Notes: generated by a model from the letters alone, not told the origin. A DNA stretch of 64,000 nucleotides from Solirubrobacteraceae bacterium (GCA_024711025.1 JANJTP010000004.1:1-64000), one strand, 5' to 3'. Shown: positions 9,468 through 18,998, counted from the stretch's first letter. Translations and numbers: made by a program.

Positions 9468-10322
9468 ATGGCGGTCGGTCGGACGCGGCGCGGCGTTGCC
9501 GAGCGCCGCCTCGACGCCGCCCGGCGCCGCGGGCAGCGCTCGGAGCTGGCGGCGCGTGTCGTGACGGCGCTGCCGCTCATCGCGCTCGCGATCGTGCTCG
9601 TCGCGCTGGGCGGCTGGGTCTTCGCAGCGGGCGTCCTGGTCCTCGCAGTGATGGGCCTGCGCGAGCTCTTCTCGATGTACGAGCGCGCCCATCCGGCGGT
9701 CTTTCCGGGGATCCTCGGGCTTGCCGGGCTCGTGGTCGCCGCGCGGCTCGGCGACGCCGGCACCGTGCTGCTGGCTTTCGTCGCCTCGCTCCCCGTCGTC
9801 TTCCTGCTGGGACTCGGTGGTCCGCGGCGCATCGGAGTGCCCGGGCTCACGGTGACGGTCTTCGGACTGGCCTGGATCGGCGTGGCCCTCGCACACGCGG
9901 TGCTGCTGCGCGAGCTCCCGCACGGCGACGGCGTCCTGGCGCTTGTGCTCGTCGCGACGTTCGCCGGCGACACCGGCGCGTACCTCGGCGGGCGGCTCCT
10001 CGGGCGCCGTCGGCTCGCGCCCGCGATCTCGCCGGGGAAGACCGTCGAGGGACTCGTGATCGGGATGATCGCGGGCACGCTCGGCGGCTGGGCGACAGGG
10101 CTCTACCAGGACTGGCTGCCGGGGTGGCAGGCGCTGGTGATCGGTGCGGCGGTGGCGGTCATCGCCCCGCTCGGAGACCTGTTCGAGAGCTTCGTCAAGC
10201 GCGAGGCCGGCACCAAGGACTCCGGCCGCGTGTTCGGCGCGCACGGAGGCGCCCTCGACCGGCTCGACGCCGCGCTGTTCGCGGTCGTCGTCGGCTACTG
10301 GGTCTGGCGAGCGCTGCTCTGA
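9468..10322 (+). CDS. cdsA: Phosphatidate cytidylyltransferase
   Basis: Integral membrane enzyme making CDP-diacylglycerol from CTP and phosphatidate. 284 residues: a basic N-terminal tail (about 30 aa), then about seven hydrophobic segments. The signature near the C-terminus reads SFVKREAGTKDSGRVFGAHGG then LDRLD. It keeps K, KD and DRxD, but the usual LPGHGG is FGAHGG, a small departure. It starts 2 bases after uppS. A strong palindrome 25 bases after the stop probably ends the transcript. Confidence 0.93.
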   Translation: MAVGRTRRGVAERRLDAARRRGQRSELAARVVTALPLIALAIVLVALGGWVFAAGVLVLAVMGLRELFSMYERAHPAVFPGILGLAGLVVAARLGDAGTVLLAFVASLPVVFLLGLGGPRRIGVPGLTVTVFGLAWIGVALAHAVLLRELPHGDGVLALVLVATFAGDTGAYLGGRLLGRRRLAPAISPGKTVEGLVIGMIAGTLGGWATGLYQDWLPGWQALVIGAAVAVIAPLGDLFESFVKREAGTKDSGRVFGAHGGALDRLDAALFAVVVGYWVWRALL

Positions 10323-10347
10323 TCGTGGGCCGCGGTCGGGTGTCGCG

Positions 10348-10373
10348 GCCGGGGCCGGGGCCCCGGCCCCGGC
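10348..10373. terminator. 26-bp perfect G+C palindrome after cdsA
   Basis: The 13-bp arms 10348-10360 and 10361-10373 are perfectly complementary (GCCGGGGCCGGGG and its complement); with a 4-nt loop this is an 11-bp all-GC hairpin. It lies between cdsA and the convergent zinc-ribbon gene, so it may terminate from both sides. No U-tract. Confidence 0.55.
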
Positions 10374-10498
10374 GCGGCGGGCCGGTCCCTCCGCGCAACG
10401 AACCCGCCCACTGCATGTACGCGGCCGCGGCGCCGACGCGGCGGGCCGGCCCCCGGCGGAGCCGTCGCAGCGGCGACGCTGCGGCTGAGGTCGAGGCT

Positions 10499-10945
10499 TC
10501 AGCGCCCTCGCTCGCTGTGCCGTGGGCGCCGCGCGACGAGCAGCCGCCAGCTCTCACCGCGGTCGTGGTCGATCGCCAGGTAGGGGATCGCCCGTGCGTC
10601 GCCTGCGGAGCCGGCGGGGAAGAGCGCCGTCACGCGGTCGCCTGGCGCCAGCATGACGTGGTCCTGCGCCCACGTCTCGAAGTCCGTCCGGCCCACCTCT
10701 CCCTCGCCGGCGTGCCAGGTGAGCTCGTGGCGCGTGAAGCCCGCGCAGCAGCCGCCGCGCCGCGTCCGACGATCCGCGAGCACGACGACCTCGACGATCG
10801 CGTCCGCGGCGAGGCCGCAGCCGGTGCAGCGCACGCGGCCGACCGCGCCCCCGGGGTGCTCGCGCTCGAGCGCCGGCTCGTCGCAGGCCGGGCAGGGAAC
10901 CTGCTCGAACGAGCGTGCCGCGGGTACCGCCGCGAATGGGCACAC
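10499..10945 (-). CDS. Hypothetical zinc-ribbon protein
   Basis: A 148-residue reading frame running against the flanking cdsA and dxr genes. Two CxxC pairs, CPACDEP and CTGCGLA, spaced about 20 residues apart, look like a zinc ribbon; another Cys pair (GGCCAGF) follows. The rest is acidic/aromatic (RTDFETWAQDHVMLAPGDRV) without a recognised family. The GTG start is 47 bases from the dxr start, head to head. Not recognised as a known gene; the strand is supported by the motif and by lack of a better frame here. Confidence 0.55.
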   Translation of the reverse strand: MCPFAAVPAARSFEQVPCPACDEPALEREHPGGAVGRVRCTGCGLAADAIVEVVVLADRRTRRGGCCAGFTRHELTWHAGEGEVGRTDFETWAQDHVMLAPGDRVTALFPAGSAGDARAIPYLAIDHDRGESWRLLVARRPRHSERGR

Positions 10946-10992
10946 GCTTCGAGGATACGCCGGCCGGCCCCCGTGCGGCAGACTCTCGCCCC

Positions 10993-12141
10993 GTGGCGCG
11001 GCGCCTGCTCATACTCGGCTGTACAGGCTCGATCGGCGAGCAGGCGCTCGACGTCGTCTCCCGCAGCGACGAGCTGCAGGTCGTGGGGCTCGCGGCCGGC
11101 AGCTCGTGGGAGCGCGCGGTGGAGCAGGCCCGGGGACTCGGCGTACGACGCCTTGCGCTCGCCGACCGGGACGCCGCCGCGAGCGCGGCCGGCGCCTGGG
11201 ATGGGGAGGTGCTGGCCGGCCCCGAGGGGCTCGTCGAGCTGATCGTCACGTCGGGTGCTGATCTCGTGTTGAACGCGCTCGTCGGCTCGGCCGGGCTGGG
11301 CCCGACCGTCGCCGCGCTTGGCGAGGGCATCGACCTCGCGCTGGCCAACAAGGAGTCGCTGGTCGTCGGTGGCGAGCTGGTCACGCAGCTCGCGCAGGCG
11401 ACCGGCGCCCGCCTGCTGCCCGTCGACTCCGAGCACTCGGCGCTGCATCAGCTCATCGCAGGTAAGGACGCGGGCACGATCGAGCGACTCGTGCTGACGG
11501 CTTCCGGCGGGCCGTTCCGCGGGCGCTCCCGCGACGAGCTGAGGAGCGTCGGCGTCGATGACGCGCTGCGTCATCCGACGTGGGAGATGGGCGGCAAGAT
11601 CACGATCGACTCGGCGACGCTGATGAACAAGGGGCTCGAGGTGATCGAGGCCCATCACCTGTTCGGGACGCCGTACGAGCGGATCGACGTCGTCGTGCAC
11701 CCGCAGTCGATCGTCCATTCGTACGTCACGCTCTGCGACGGCGCGGCGCTCGCTCACCTGGGCCACCCCGACATGCGGGTGCCGATCGCCTACGCGCTGC
11801 ACTGGCCCGAGCGCGTCGACCTGCCGGTCCGCGCGCTCGACCTGGCCGAGGTCGGCTCACTGACGTTCGAGCGGCCCGACGACGAGGCCTTCGCCTGCCT
11901 GCGGCTGGCGCGCGAGGCGGCGATGGCCGGCGGCACGGCGCCGTGCGTGCTGAACGCGGCGAATGAGGTGGCGGTGCATGCGTTCCTGGGAAGCCGGCTC
12001 GCCTTCCTCGGAATCCCGGCGGTCATCGAGGGGACGCTCGATCGGCTCGGCGCCGCGCCGGCGCGCTCGTTCGACGCGCTCTACGAAGCCGACCGCGAGG
12101 CGCGCCTCGTCGCCGCCGAGCTCGTCGAGCGCCACCCGTAG
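10993..12141 (+). CDS. dxr: 1-deoxy-D-xylulose 5-phosphate reductoisomerase
   Basis: First committed MEP-pathway enzyme, converting DXP to MEP with NADPH. 382 residues. GCTGSIGEQALDVV (NADPH site), ANKESLVVGG, PVDSEHSALHQ and TASGGPFRGR (metal and substrate site), and HPTWEMGGKITIDSATLMNK then HPQSIVHS are all intact. The GTG at 10993 gives the normal N-terminus; upstream in-frame codons would add a non-conserved tail. A CAGACT box ends 8 nt before it, so the mRNA may be leaderless. ispG of the same pathway lies 38 kb away. Confidence 0.95.
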   Translation: MARRLLILGCTGSIGEQALDVVSRSDELQVVGLAAGSSWERAVEQARGLGVRRLALADRDAAASAAGAWDGEVLAGPEGLVELIVTSGADLVLNALVGSAGLGPTVAALGEGIDLALANKESLVVGGELVTQLAQATGARLLPVDSEHSALHQLIAGKDAGTIERLVLTASGGPFRGRSRDELRSVGVDDALRHPTWEMGGKITIDSATLMNKGLEVIEAHHLFGTPYERIDVVVHPQSIVHSYVTLCDGAALAHLGHPDMRVPIAYALHWPERVDLPVRALDLAEVGSLTFERPDDEAFACLRLAREAAMAGGTAPCVLNAANEVAVHAFLGSRLAFLGIPAVIEGTLDRLGAAPARSFDALYEADREARLVAAELVERHP

Positions 12142-12180
12142 GCGGCGGGCCCAACGCTCTCGGCGCCTACACTCGGCGCG

Positions 12181-13257
12181 GTGAGCTACCTCCTCGCCTT
12201 CCTGGGCTTCTCGGTCCTGATCATCCTGCATGAGCTCGGGCACTTCTTCGCCGCGAAGGCCGTGGGGATGCGCGCCGAGCGCTTCTCGCTGTTCTTTCCC
12301 CCGCACGTGCTGAAGTTCCGCCGCGGCGAGACGGAGTACTGCATCGGAACGGTGCCGCTCGGCGGCTACGTGAAGATCAGCGGGATGAGCCCGAACGAGG
12401 ATCTGCCGCCGGAGGTCGCAAGCCGCGCCTACCTGCGCCAGCCGGTCTGGAAGCGGATCGTCGTGATCGCCGCCGGGCCGCTCGTCAACCTGGTGCTGGC
12501 GTTCGCGATCATCGCCGGGCTCTACCTGGCGCTCGGCACGTCGACCGGCACGACGCGCGTTGACACGATCGAGCGTGCCGCTCCCGCCGCGGGCGCTCTC
12601 GTGCCCGGCGACCGGATCGTCGCGGTCGACGGGGTGCGTGGCGACGCGGCGGCGCTGGGCAAGCAGATCGCCAGCCATCGCTGTGCCGGCGAGCAGACCG
12701 ACGGCTGCCGCACCGCGAGCCCCGCTGCCGTGACGGTCGTGCGCGACGGGAAGCAGCGCAGGCTGTCGATCGTGCCCCGCTACGACGCGCAGGCGAGGAG
12801 GGCGCGGCTGGGCTTCTCGTTCGCCGTCGAGAGCCGGTCCGTCGGGCCTGTGGACGCGGCGGAGCAGAGCATCGACGCGATGTGGCGCGTGACGACGGCG
12901 ACGCTCGGGGTCATCGGCAAGCTCGTGTACGACCAGCAGGCCCGCGACGAGATCTCCGGCATCGTCGGCTCGTACGAGGTGACCCGCCAGTCGTTCGAGT
13001 TCAACACCGCTCAGGCGCTGTGGGTGCTCGCCGTGATCTCGCTGTCACTGGCGCTGATCAACCTGTTCCCGTTCCTGCCGCTCGACGGCGGGCACATCTT
13101 CTGGGCGCTCGCGGAGAAGCTGCGCGGCCGGCCGATCCCGATCAGGGTGATGGAGCGCGCCAGCGTTGTGGGCTTCGTGCTGATCGCGATGCTGTTCGTG
13201 ATCGGGTTGACGAACGACATCGACCGGCTGCGCGGCGGGGGCTTCCCGGTGCGGTAG
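12181..13257 (+). CDS. rseP: Site-2 protease family zinc metalloprotease (RseP/Rip1-like)
   Basis: Intramembrane protease that cuts anti-sigma factors and other membrane proteins. 358 residues with the zinc motif HELGH (H17, E18, H21) in the first membrane helix, a PDZ-like region at about 120-200, and the third ligand motif NLFPFLPLDGGHIF near residue 300. The location after dxr is the usual one. TACACT (12168-12173) ends 7 nt before the GTG with no SD, which places the start codon at the expected transcription start. Confidence 0.94.
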   Translation: MSYLLAFLGFSVLIILHELGHFFAAKAVGMRAERFSLFFPPHVLKFRRGETEYCIGTVPLGGYVKISGMSPNEDLPPEVASRAYLRQPVWKRIVVIAAGPLVNLVLAFAIIAGLYLALGTSTGTTRVDTIERAAPAAGALVPGDRIVAVDGVRGDAAALGKQIASHRCAGEQTDGCRTASPAAVTVVRDGKQRRLSIVPRYDAQARRARLGFSFAVESRSVGPVDAAEQSIDAMWRVTTATLGVIGKLVYDQQARDEISGIVGSYEVTRQSFEFNTAQALWVLAVISLSLALINLFPFLPLDGGHIFWALAEKLRGRPIPIRVMERASVVGFVLIAMLFVIGLTNDIDRLRGGGFPVR

Positions 13258-13266
13258 GTCGAGCGG

Positions 13267-13347
13267 GGCTCGCCTGGCGCGCGGGGCTCGCCCGGCTTGC
13301 CCGGCTCGCGGGGCGCGCCCGGCTCGCGGGGCTCGCGGGGCTCGCTG
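13267..13347. repeat. Nine 9-bp tandem repeats (GGCTCGCGG type)
   Basis: Nine contiguous 9-bp units in perfect phase run from 13267 to 13347 in the gap between convergent rseP and the subtilase gene. The units vary around GGCTCGCGG (GGCTCGCCT, GGCGCGCGG, GGCTTGCCC and so on). The rest of the 13258-13456 gap holds no gene that I can support. Confidence 0.85.
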
Positions 13348-13456
13348 CGCGGGGTGCGGAGCTCGGGGCCCGCGCCATTTCGAGGGGGCGGTGTCTTGTG
13401 GCCCGTAGGCGACGGTCGCTCTGGCGCGTGGCAGCCGCGGCCCCCGCGCGGGCGAC

Positions 13457-16003
13457 TCAGCGAGGCCGCTTCAGACGGAACGTGTGGTGCGAGGGCGTGT
13501 AGCGCTCGTCGCCGGGGTAGGTCAGCACGAGGGTCGCACGCGTGAAGCTGCTCGCGGCTCGCGTCAGCACGATGCTCGCGCGCCAAGTGCCCGTTCGCGA
13601 GGGCGAGAGGCGCAGCGAGCGCACGACCCGCAGGCGCCGTGGGCCGGTAAGGGTGATCACGAGCCTCGGTCGGTGGCTCGCGCCGGCGCTGACCATGCCG
13701 CTCAGGTAGGCGCGCTCGGAGGGGACGCGTGTCCTGCGGCCGGTCTTTGGGTTGCGTCGGATGCTCGTCGTCGCCCTCACGGTCAGGCGCGGCCGTGAGG
13801 CATCGAGCAGCACGCGCTCCGGCGGCGCGGGAGGCCGTTGCTTCGCGATCGACACGGCAGGGCTGGTCGTCCAAATGCCCCACTGACCATGTGCGTCGCG
13901 CGCACGCACGCGGAAGCGGTAGGCGCGGCCGGGCTCGCCGCTGACGACGGCGGCGGTCTGTTGCGTGTCCGTCAGCCAGTCGGCCCAGGGGCCGCCGTCG
14001 GTCTGGCGCTCCAGTCGGTAGGCGCTGACCCCGGACGCGTCGTGTGCCGACCAGCTGACCGCAACGGTGGCGCCACCGGTAACGCCGAGCGCGATCTGGC
14101 TGACCGGGCCACTGAGGTCGGCCATCACGGTGGTCGAGGCCGACGAGTGGACCGGCTCACCGCAGCCGCTCGTCCGCGCCGCAATGCGGACGGGTTGTGA
14201 GCCCTCGCCGGTGGCGCGCACGGTCCAGCTGAAGGTGCGCTCCGAACCCGCTTCGAAGGTCGGAGAGCCTTGCGTGGGCGACCCGGCAACCAGCTCGAGA
14301 CCAGGGGGGAGGTCGAGATCGACGCTCAAGCCGCCCGCACCGTCGAGGTCTCCGGAGGGGTTGGTGGCCCTGGCGGTGAGGGTCGCTATGCCGGTGGTCG
14401 TCGTGAGCGTGTCGCGGTCGGCACTGAGCTCGATATCCGGGACCGGCGCGGTCAGTTCGACCGTTGGGCGCGTGGACGCGAGCACGAACGGCTCAGTGGA
14501 GAGACCATCGATCGGTGAGTCGGCACGGACGGCGTACACGACGGCGGCAGGACCCACAGCCGAGCGGACCTGCTTGACGTTGTCCGGGCCGTCGTCGGAC
14601 GTCGCGCGGACCTCGCAGGTCGCGGCTGCGCGCTCTCGTAGGCTGAGGGCGCTTATCGGATGCACCACCGTGTCCTTGAAGCGATCGCCTGCGCTTCGCA
14701 CCGGGGTGAGCACCGGCGTGCGGTCGATCCGCTCGTTCCAGACGAGCGTCGCGCGGTCCTGTGACGCAGTCGTCGTCGCGGCGAAGAAGCGCGGTGCACC
14801 CGGGGCAACGGTGGCGCTCCGCAAGTGGGTCCGCTCGTTCCATGCCTGCGTCAGATCGAGCATTCCCCAGCCCCAGTCGGGCTGCCATCCGGTCTGGGTT
14901 CCCATCGGCAGGACGGTGTCGGGCGCATCCGGATCGACGGCTCGCCCCTGTCGTGCGCTGTTGAGCAGCAGCGCACGGATCGCCAGCGGATCGGTGATAC
15001 CCGCTCCGTAGAGCAGCGCCGCCCCGCCGGCGACCTGAGGCGCCGAGTAGGAGGTTCCGGAGCGCTGCCACCAGAAGCCCGACCCGCCGGGGCACCCAGT
15101 GAAGTTCCAGCACGCCGTGTACGCGTCGCCGACGGCGACGAGGTCCGGCTTGCGCCAGTCTTCGGACGTGGGCCCGCGGCTGCTGTAGTACGCCACGTCG
15201 TCGTCGCTCGTGTCCTCGAGCGTGGTCTTAGGGCTCACGGCCCCGACGCAGAGGCCGTTGTGCAGACCGCAGCTCATGGATGAAAGGGCCGGGCCGGAGT
15301 TGCCGGCGGACTGCACATCGAGGATTCCGAAACTGCTTGCGTTCGCAGCGGAATATCCCGACTGATCAGAGCCGCCTGAGCTGTCACTGATAATCCTCGC
15401 CGGAACACTAGCGCCCACAAGCGTGCCGCTGTTGGTCTGCTGCGCCCACCCGAGGGCCCAGAAGTCCGGGACGACCGTGCTGTCCCAGCCGGTCGACGGG
15501 CTGTTGAGCAGCAGTGCGCGCAGGCCGGGTGCGACGCCCTTGAAGTCCGGCTGGAGGTCGTCGGCACCGCCGGGGCGTGAGAGACACGGAAGTCCGTCGG
15601 GACACGTGGCGACGCCGTTTCCTGTGGCCATCCCTGCGGTTCCCGTTGCGTGCTCGCATCTGATCGCGTCCGGAAGGCATCTCTGGTTAACGCCGGTGAA
15701 GCGGAGAACCGTCAACGGCGGCGCGCCGGTCGGTGGGTGTGGCGGCCCGCTGCGTGGTCCCTGAAACGTCGGATGGAGGTCATTGACCTGGTCGGAGAGG
15801 ATCAGGATCGCCGTGGTGCCGGTGTCGCTCTCCCCGGTCCCGCCGGTGTGCCCGTTGGCCCACCACGTCTGCGCACCTACGGCGCGGTATGCACCTTGGC
15901 GTACGTCCGCGACGACCGGTGAGACCCAGGTCGCAGAGACGACCGCGAGCGCGCCGAGTAGCGCGCCCGCGGTCTGCCGAGTCGTCCTCCCGTGCCGGAC
16001 CAT
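13457..16003 (-). CDS. Secreted subtilisin-like (S8) serine peptidase with FN3/Ig-like C-terminus
   Basis: An 848-residue exported protein: signal peptide (about 1-32), S8 catalytic domain to about 350, then Ig/FN3-like beta domains (YRLERQTDGGPWADW to RVRARDAHGQW) and a basic C-terminal domain. Catalytic features are EHATGTAGMA (H118), the oxyanion SAGNSG (N235) and GTSYSAPQVAGG (S318). The Asp region reads ILILSDQVNDLHPTF: the residue aligned with the catalytic Asp is Ser70 with Asp71 beside it, so activity is plausible but not certain. No inhibitor-I9 propeptide is seen. Many cysteines suggest disulfides. Confidence 0.85.
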   Translation of the reverse strand: MVRHGRTTRQTAGALLGALAVVSATWVSPVVADVRQGAYRAVGAQTWWANGHTGGTGESDTGTTAILILSDQVNDLHPTFQGPRSGPPHPPTGAPPLTVLRFTGVNQRCLPDAIRCEHATGTAGMATGNGVATCPDGLPCLSRPGGADDLQPDFKGVAPGLRALLLNSPSTGWDSTVVPDFWALGWAQQTNSGTLVGASVPARIISDSSGGSDQSGYSAANASSFGILDVQSAGNSGPALSSMSCGLHNGLCVGAVSPKTTLEDTSDDDVAYYSSRGPTSEDWRKPDLVAVGDAYTACWNFTGCPGGSGFWWQRSGTSYSAPQVAGGAALLYGAGITDPLAIRALLLNSARQGRAVDPDAPDTVLPMGTQTGWQPDWGWGMLDLTQAWNERTHLRSATVAPGAPRFFAATTTASQDRATLVWNERIDRTPVLTPVRSAGDRFKDTVVHPISALSLRERAAATCEVRATSDDGPDNVKQVRSAVGPAAVVYAVRADSPIDGLSTEPFVLASTRPTVELTAPVPDIELSADRDTLTTTTGIATLTARATNPSGDLDGAGGLSVDLDLPPGLELVAGSPTQGSPTFEAGSERTFSWTVRATGEGSQPVRIAARTSGCGEPVHSSASTTVMADLSGPVSQIALGVTGGATVAVSWSAHDASGVSAYRLERQTDGGPWADWLTDTQQTAAVVSGEPGRAYRFRVRARDAHGQWGIWTTSPAVSIAKQRPPAPPERVLLDASRPRLTVRATTSIRRNPKTGRRTRVPSERAYLSGMVSAGASHRPRLVITLTGPRRLRVVRSLRLSPSRTGTWRASIVLTRAASSFTRATLVLTYPGDERYTPSHHTFRLKRPR

Positions 16004-16081
16004 CGCGTGCCGCGGGATCCTACGCAGAGAACCCGGGAGCGTACGGCCCGTGGACGGGTGTCGGTGACGAGCAAGCCTTGC

Positions 16082-18994
16082 TCATGGGCTTACGTCTACA
16101 TGAATCGTTCGCGTCCAGGCGGTCGCGAACGGGTAGTCGGGGCGCTGTGCGATGCGGGCGCGGAACCGGTATCTCACGGGGCGGAACGTCGACGTGAACC
16201 GGTAGCCGGCCCTCCATCGGCCGCTCGGCTTGACCTTGACGGCCGCGCGGACCGGCACCCACCTGCGCTTGAGCGGGTTGTAGCCGTAGAGGGCCAGTGT
16301 CATGCCGGCGGGCACGTGACCGCTACGCAGCCGCCCGCTGATCGTCAGCTTGCTCCCGTTGCGCAGGCGGCTCGGTGCGTCGATCGTCGAGCGGGCGCGC
16401 AGCCGGGAGGTCAGCGTGTTGCTGACGGCGTCGGCATACATTTCGTCGCGCCCATGCACGATGCGAACCCGGACGCTGGTCGGCGTGTCGACGCTCACGC
16501 TGACGGCGCCGTCGGGGCCGGTCACCGGCTCGGCGATCGTCACCCAGCGCTGCGCAGTCCTCGTCTCCGGCTGTCGCTGCACGAACAACTTGCGGCCCGC
16601 CAGCGGGGCGCCGCTCGAGAGGGTGAGGTGAGCGTGCACGACTCGCGCTCCGCCGGCTGTCAGGACCGTCGCCGGCGCACAGCGCCGCCCCGTTGAGCGG
16701 CGCTTCACCCGGCTGGAGCAGCGCCGGAGCTGCTTGGCGCTGAAAGCGGCCGCGATCGACACCGCCGAGCGCGCCGGCAGCGCGTATGCGCCGATCTGGT
16801 CGCCGGGGCGCTCGCCGTCCCAGCGGCGGTCGAGGACGGCCGTGTTGCCGGCGCAGTCGGTTACCCGGGCACGCACCTGGATCGGCTCGCGGCGGTCCCA
16901 GACGTCGGGCGGCACGTGCGCGACAACCTGCCGGTCCTCGATCGTCGTGTCGAGCGGTGTGTGGCTCGCCCCGCCGTCGGTGCTGATCTCGACGACGGCG
17001 CTCTTGATGCAGGCTTCGCTGACGAAGAACGAGAGCCTGGTCGGGTCGTTCGGGTTGCTCGGCTCGAGCCCGCCCGACGGTGCCGTCGTGTCCTGCGTGA
17101 ACGTCAGCGATCGCTCCTGCGAGCGGTTGCCGGCGACGTCGACCGCGCTGAGGCGGATCGTGTGCTCGCCGTCACCGGGGGCGATCGTCGCCTGCCCGCC
17201 GCGGACCTGCAGGTCGGGCTGCCCGTCGAGCGAGTAGACGATGTGCCCGCCTTCCTCGACCGAGCGGTCAGACGGGGCAGCCTCCATCCCGCTCAATGGG
17301 TCAGTCGCGGTGACGGCCAGCGCCACCCGGCGGTTGACCACCCGACCCTGGCCGGGCGCGCCGGCGATCGCGAGGATCGGCGCGCCGGTGTCGATCCTGA
17401 TCTCCTGGAGCTCGACGTTCTCGTCGGCGGTCGCAAGCCCGGCGCCGGAGACGGCCCGCGTCCTGACGGTGTGAATTCCGTCGGGCCAGGTACGCAGGTC
17501 GACGATCCCCGTCGCCTCGGCGTCGGCACCCGCGGCGACGTCAAGGCCGCTTCCAGGCATCGCCCCGCTGTGGTCGAGCGCATAGCCGGCGATTCCAGAC
17601 TTTGGATCCGGCCAGAGGTTGGCGCGGGGCTTCTGGAGTCTCCACCCCTTGTCGAGCTCCTCAGCCGAGACCCATCCGTTGTACAGGTCCGGCTTGGGCT
17701 TTCCCGGCACCACGTCATCGAACCGCAGCGTGCCCGACCAGTCGGACCACGCCCCCGTATGGACCTTGTCGTGGACGCGCACCCTGGCGCGGTACTCGCC
17801 CGGCCCTGGAACGGTGAAGGTGTTAGAGCCACCGACGCTTCCGGTTGTCGGCTGGGTCTCGCATGCGCCCATGTCCGGAGCCCCAGTGGAGTCCGTGGCG
17901 CAGACCTGCACCTGGCTTGCGGTGTTGGGGGAGCCCGTGCCGGTCGCAGGGTTCGAGTAGGCGATCGTGAAGCCGTTCACGGTGCGCCAGATCGAGGGTG
18001 CGTCGCCCTGCAGGGAGAGGCCGGTCGGAGCAGCGGGCGGGCTGTTGTCGACGTAGAAGTCGCGAGTTGCGCTTACGGTGTTGCCGGCCGTGTCGGTCGC
18101 GGCGACGACCACGCTGTGCCGACCATCGGCGAGGGACGTCGTGTCGTAGCTCTGCTGATACCAGGTGCTCGCCGGGCAGGGTCGTAGCGCGGTGTAGTCG
18201 CAGGTCGATACGCGCTCGCGCAGCTGGGATGCGCCGCCGTCGATGCTCGTCCTGACCGACCGGATCCCGACGTCGTCGCCGACGTCGAAGCCGACGCTCT
18301 GGTTTCCCGCCAACCAGCTGGTGGCGCTGCTGAACCATAGGCCGCCGGCGAGGTTGGACATCGACGGCGGCGTCGCGTTGGTCAGCGTGACCTTCGCGCC
18401 TCGCAGACGCACCGTGTTGCTCGTCGCGAGTGGACAGAACGCGGCTGCGCACACGACACCGGCGTGGAGCTGTCGCTTGCCTGCGGCGTTCGGCATGCTC
18501 AGATAGTCCCCGGCGCTGCTCATGTAGCCCCAGGAGAGATCGCCGAGCGGACCGGTGTGGATCGTCGCGCCTCCTTCGGCCCAGAAGCCGAGCCGCCAGC
18601 CGTCGCCCCGGTTGTCGTCGGTGATGTCGAACTTCGCGTCGAAGCGCGACACGGTCGTATTGGCTATGGCTGCAGCGTCGAGATCGAGCGACCAGGTCCC
18701 GCCCTGGAACGCCGACGCGGAGCTCGAGCCGTGGAGCACGTTCCGGGCGACGAGACCGTCCGCGAAGTCGGCGCACGCCTGGTAGACGTTCGTGTTCGTG
18801 CCCTGAACCCGAGTCCAGGCGTTGTTCACCTCACCGGTGGGCGAGGCGTCGCACGTCACGACGGTGTAAGTGCCTGCTCGGGCTGGTCGCCCGCCTAGCG
18901 GGAGCAGGAGCGCGAGCACGGTCAGCAGCGTGAGCAGTGCGGTGGGTCGCGCCAGGGCTGGGATCGGGAGTCGCACCTTCAACGTGTCCTCCAT
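16082..18994 (-). CDS. Large secreted surface protein with Ig-like repeats
   Basis: 970 residues with an N-terminal signal peptide (hydrophobic LLTLLTVLALLLPLGG, cleavage after ARA near residue 41). The first ~200 residues look like a lectin/jelly-roll-type domain. Several Ig/bacterial-adhesin-type modules follow, marked by recurrent DGRHSVVVAATDTAGNT, DGEHTIRLSAVDVAGNR and VDNSPPAAP. A basic C-terminal region (about 720-970) contains a DAPSRLRNGSKLTISGRLR module. No catalytic motif recognised; an adhesin or wall protein is likely. It lies 78 bases upstream of the subtilase in the same direction. The SD is buried in a hairpin (18999-19020). Confidence 0.75.
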   Translation of the reverse strand: MEDTLKVRLPIPALARPTALLTLLTVLALLLPLGGRPARAGTYTVVTCDASPTGEVNNAWTRVQGTNTNVYQACADFADGLVARNVLHGSSSASAFQGGTWSLDLDAAAIANTTVSRFDAKFDITDDNRGDGWRLGFWAEGGATIHTGPLGDLSWGYMSSAGDYLSMPNAAGKRQLHAGVVCAAAFCPLATSNTVRLRGAKVTLTNATPPSMSNLAGGLWFSSATSWLAGNQSVGFDVGDDVGIRSVRTSIDGGASQLRERVSTCDYTALRPCPASTWYQQSYDTTSLADGRHSVVVAATDTAGNTVSATRDFYVDNSPPAAPTGLSLQGDAPSIWRTVNGFTIAYSNPATGTGSPNTASQVQVCATDSTGAPDMGACETQPTTGSVGGSNTFTVPGPGEYRARVRVHDKVHTGAWSDWSGTLRFDDVVPGKPKPDLYNGWVSAEELDKGWRLQKPRANLWPDPKSGIAGYALDHSGAMPGSGLDVAAGADAEATGIVDLRTWPDGIHTVRTRAVSGAGLATADENVELQEIRIDTGAPILAIAGAPGQGRVVNRRVALAVTATDPLSGMEAAPSDRSVEEGGHIVYSLDGQPDLQVRGGQATIAPGDGEHTIRLSAVDVAGNRSQERSLTFTQDTTAPSGGLEPSNPNDPTRLSFFVSEACIKSAVVEISTDGGASHTPLDTTIEDRQVVAHVPPDVWDRREPIQVRARVTDCAGNTAVLDRRWDGERPGDQIGAYALPARSAVSIAAAFSAKQLRRCSSRVKRRSTGRRCAPATVLTAGGARVVHAHLTLSSGAPLAGRKLFVQRQPETRTAQRWVTIAEPVTGPDGAVSVSVDTPTSVRVRIVHGRDEMYADAVSNTLTSRLRARSTIDAPSRLRNGSKLTISGRLRSGHVPAGMTLALYGYNPLKRRWVPVRAAVKVKPSGRWRAGYRFTSTFRPVRYRFRARIAQRPDYPFATAWTRTIHVDVSP

Positions 18995-18998
18995 GACG

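Noticed and set aside
9468-10322. cdsA as a non-functional copy because the PGHGG signature is altered
   Set aside because: The catalytic K, KD and DRxD residues remain and the gene is in its normal operon, so a functional enzyme is more likely.
13267-13347. CRISPR array
   Set aside because: The units are 9 bp and contiguous without spacers, and no cas gene is in the window.
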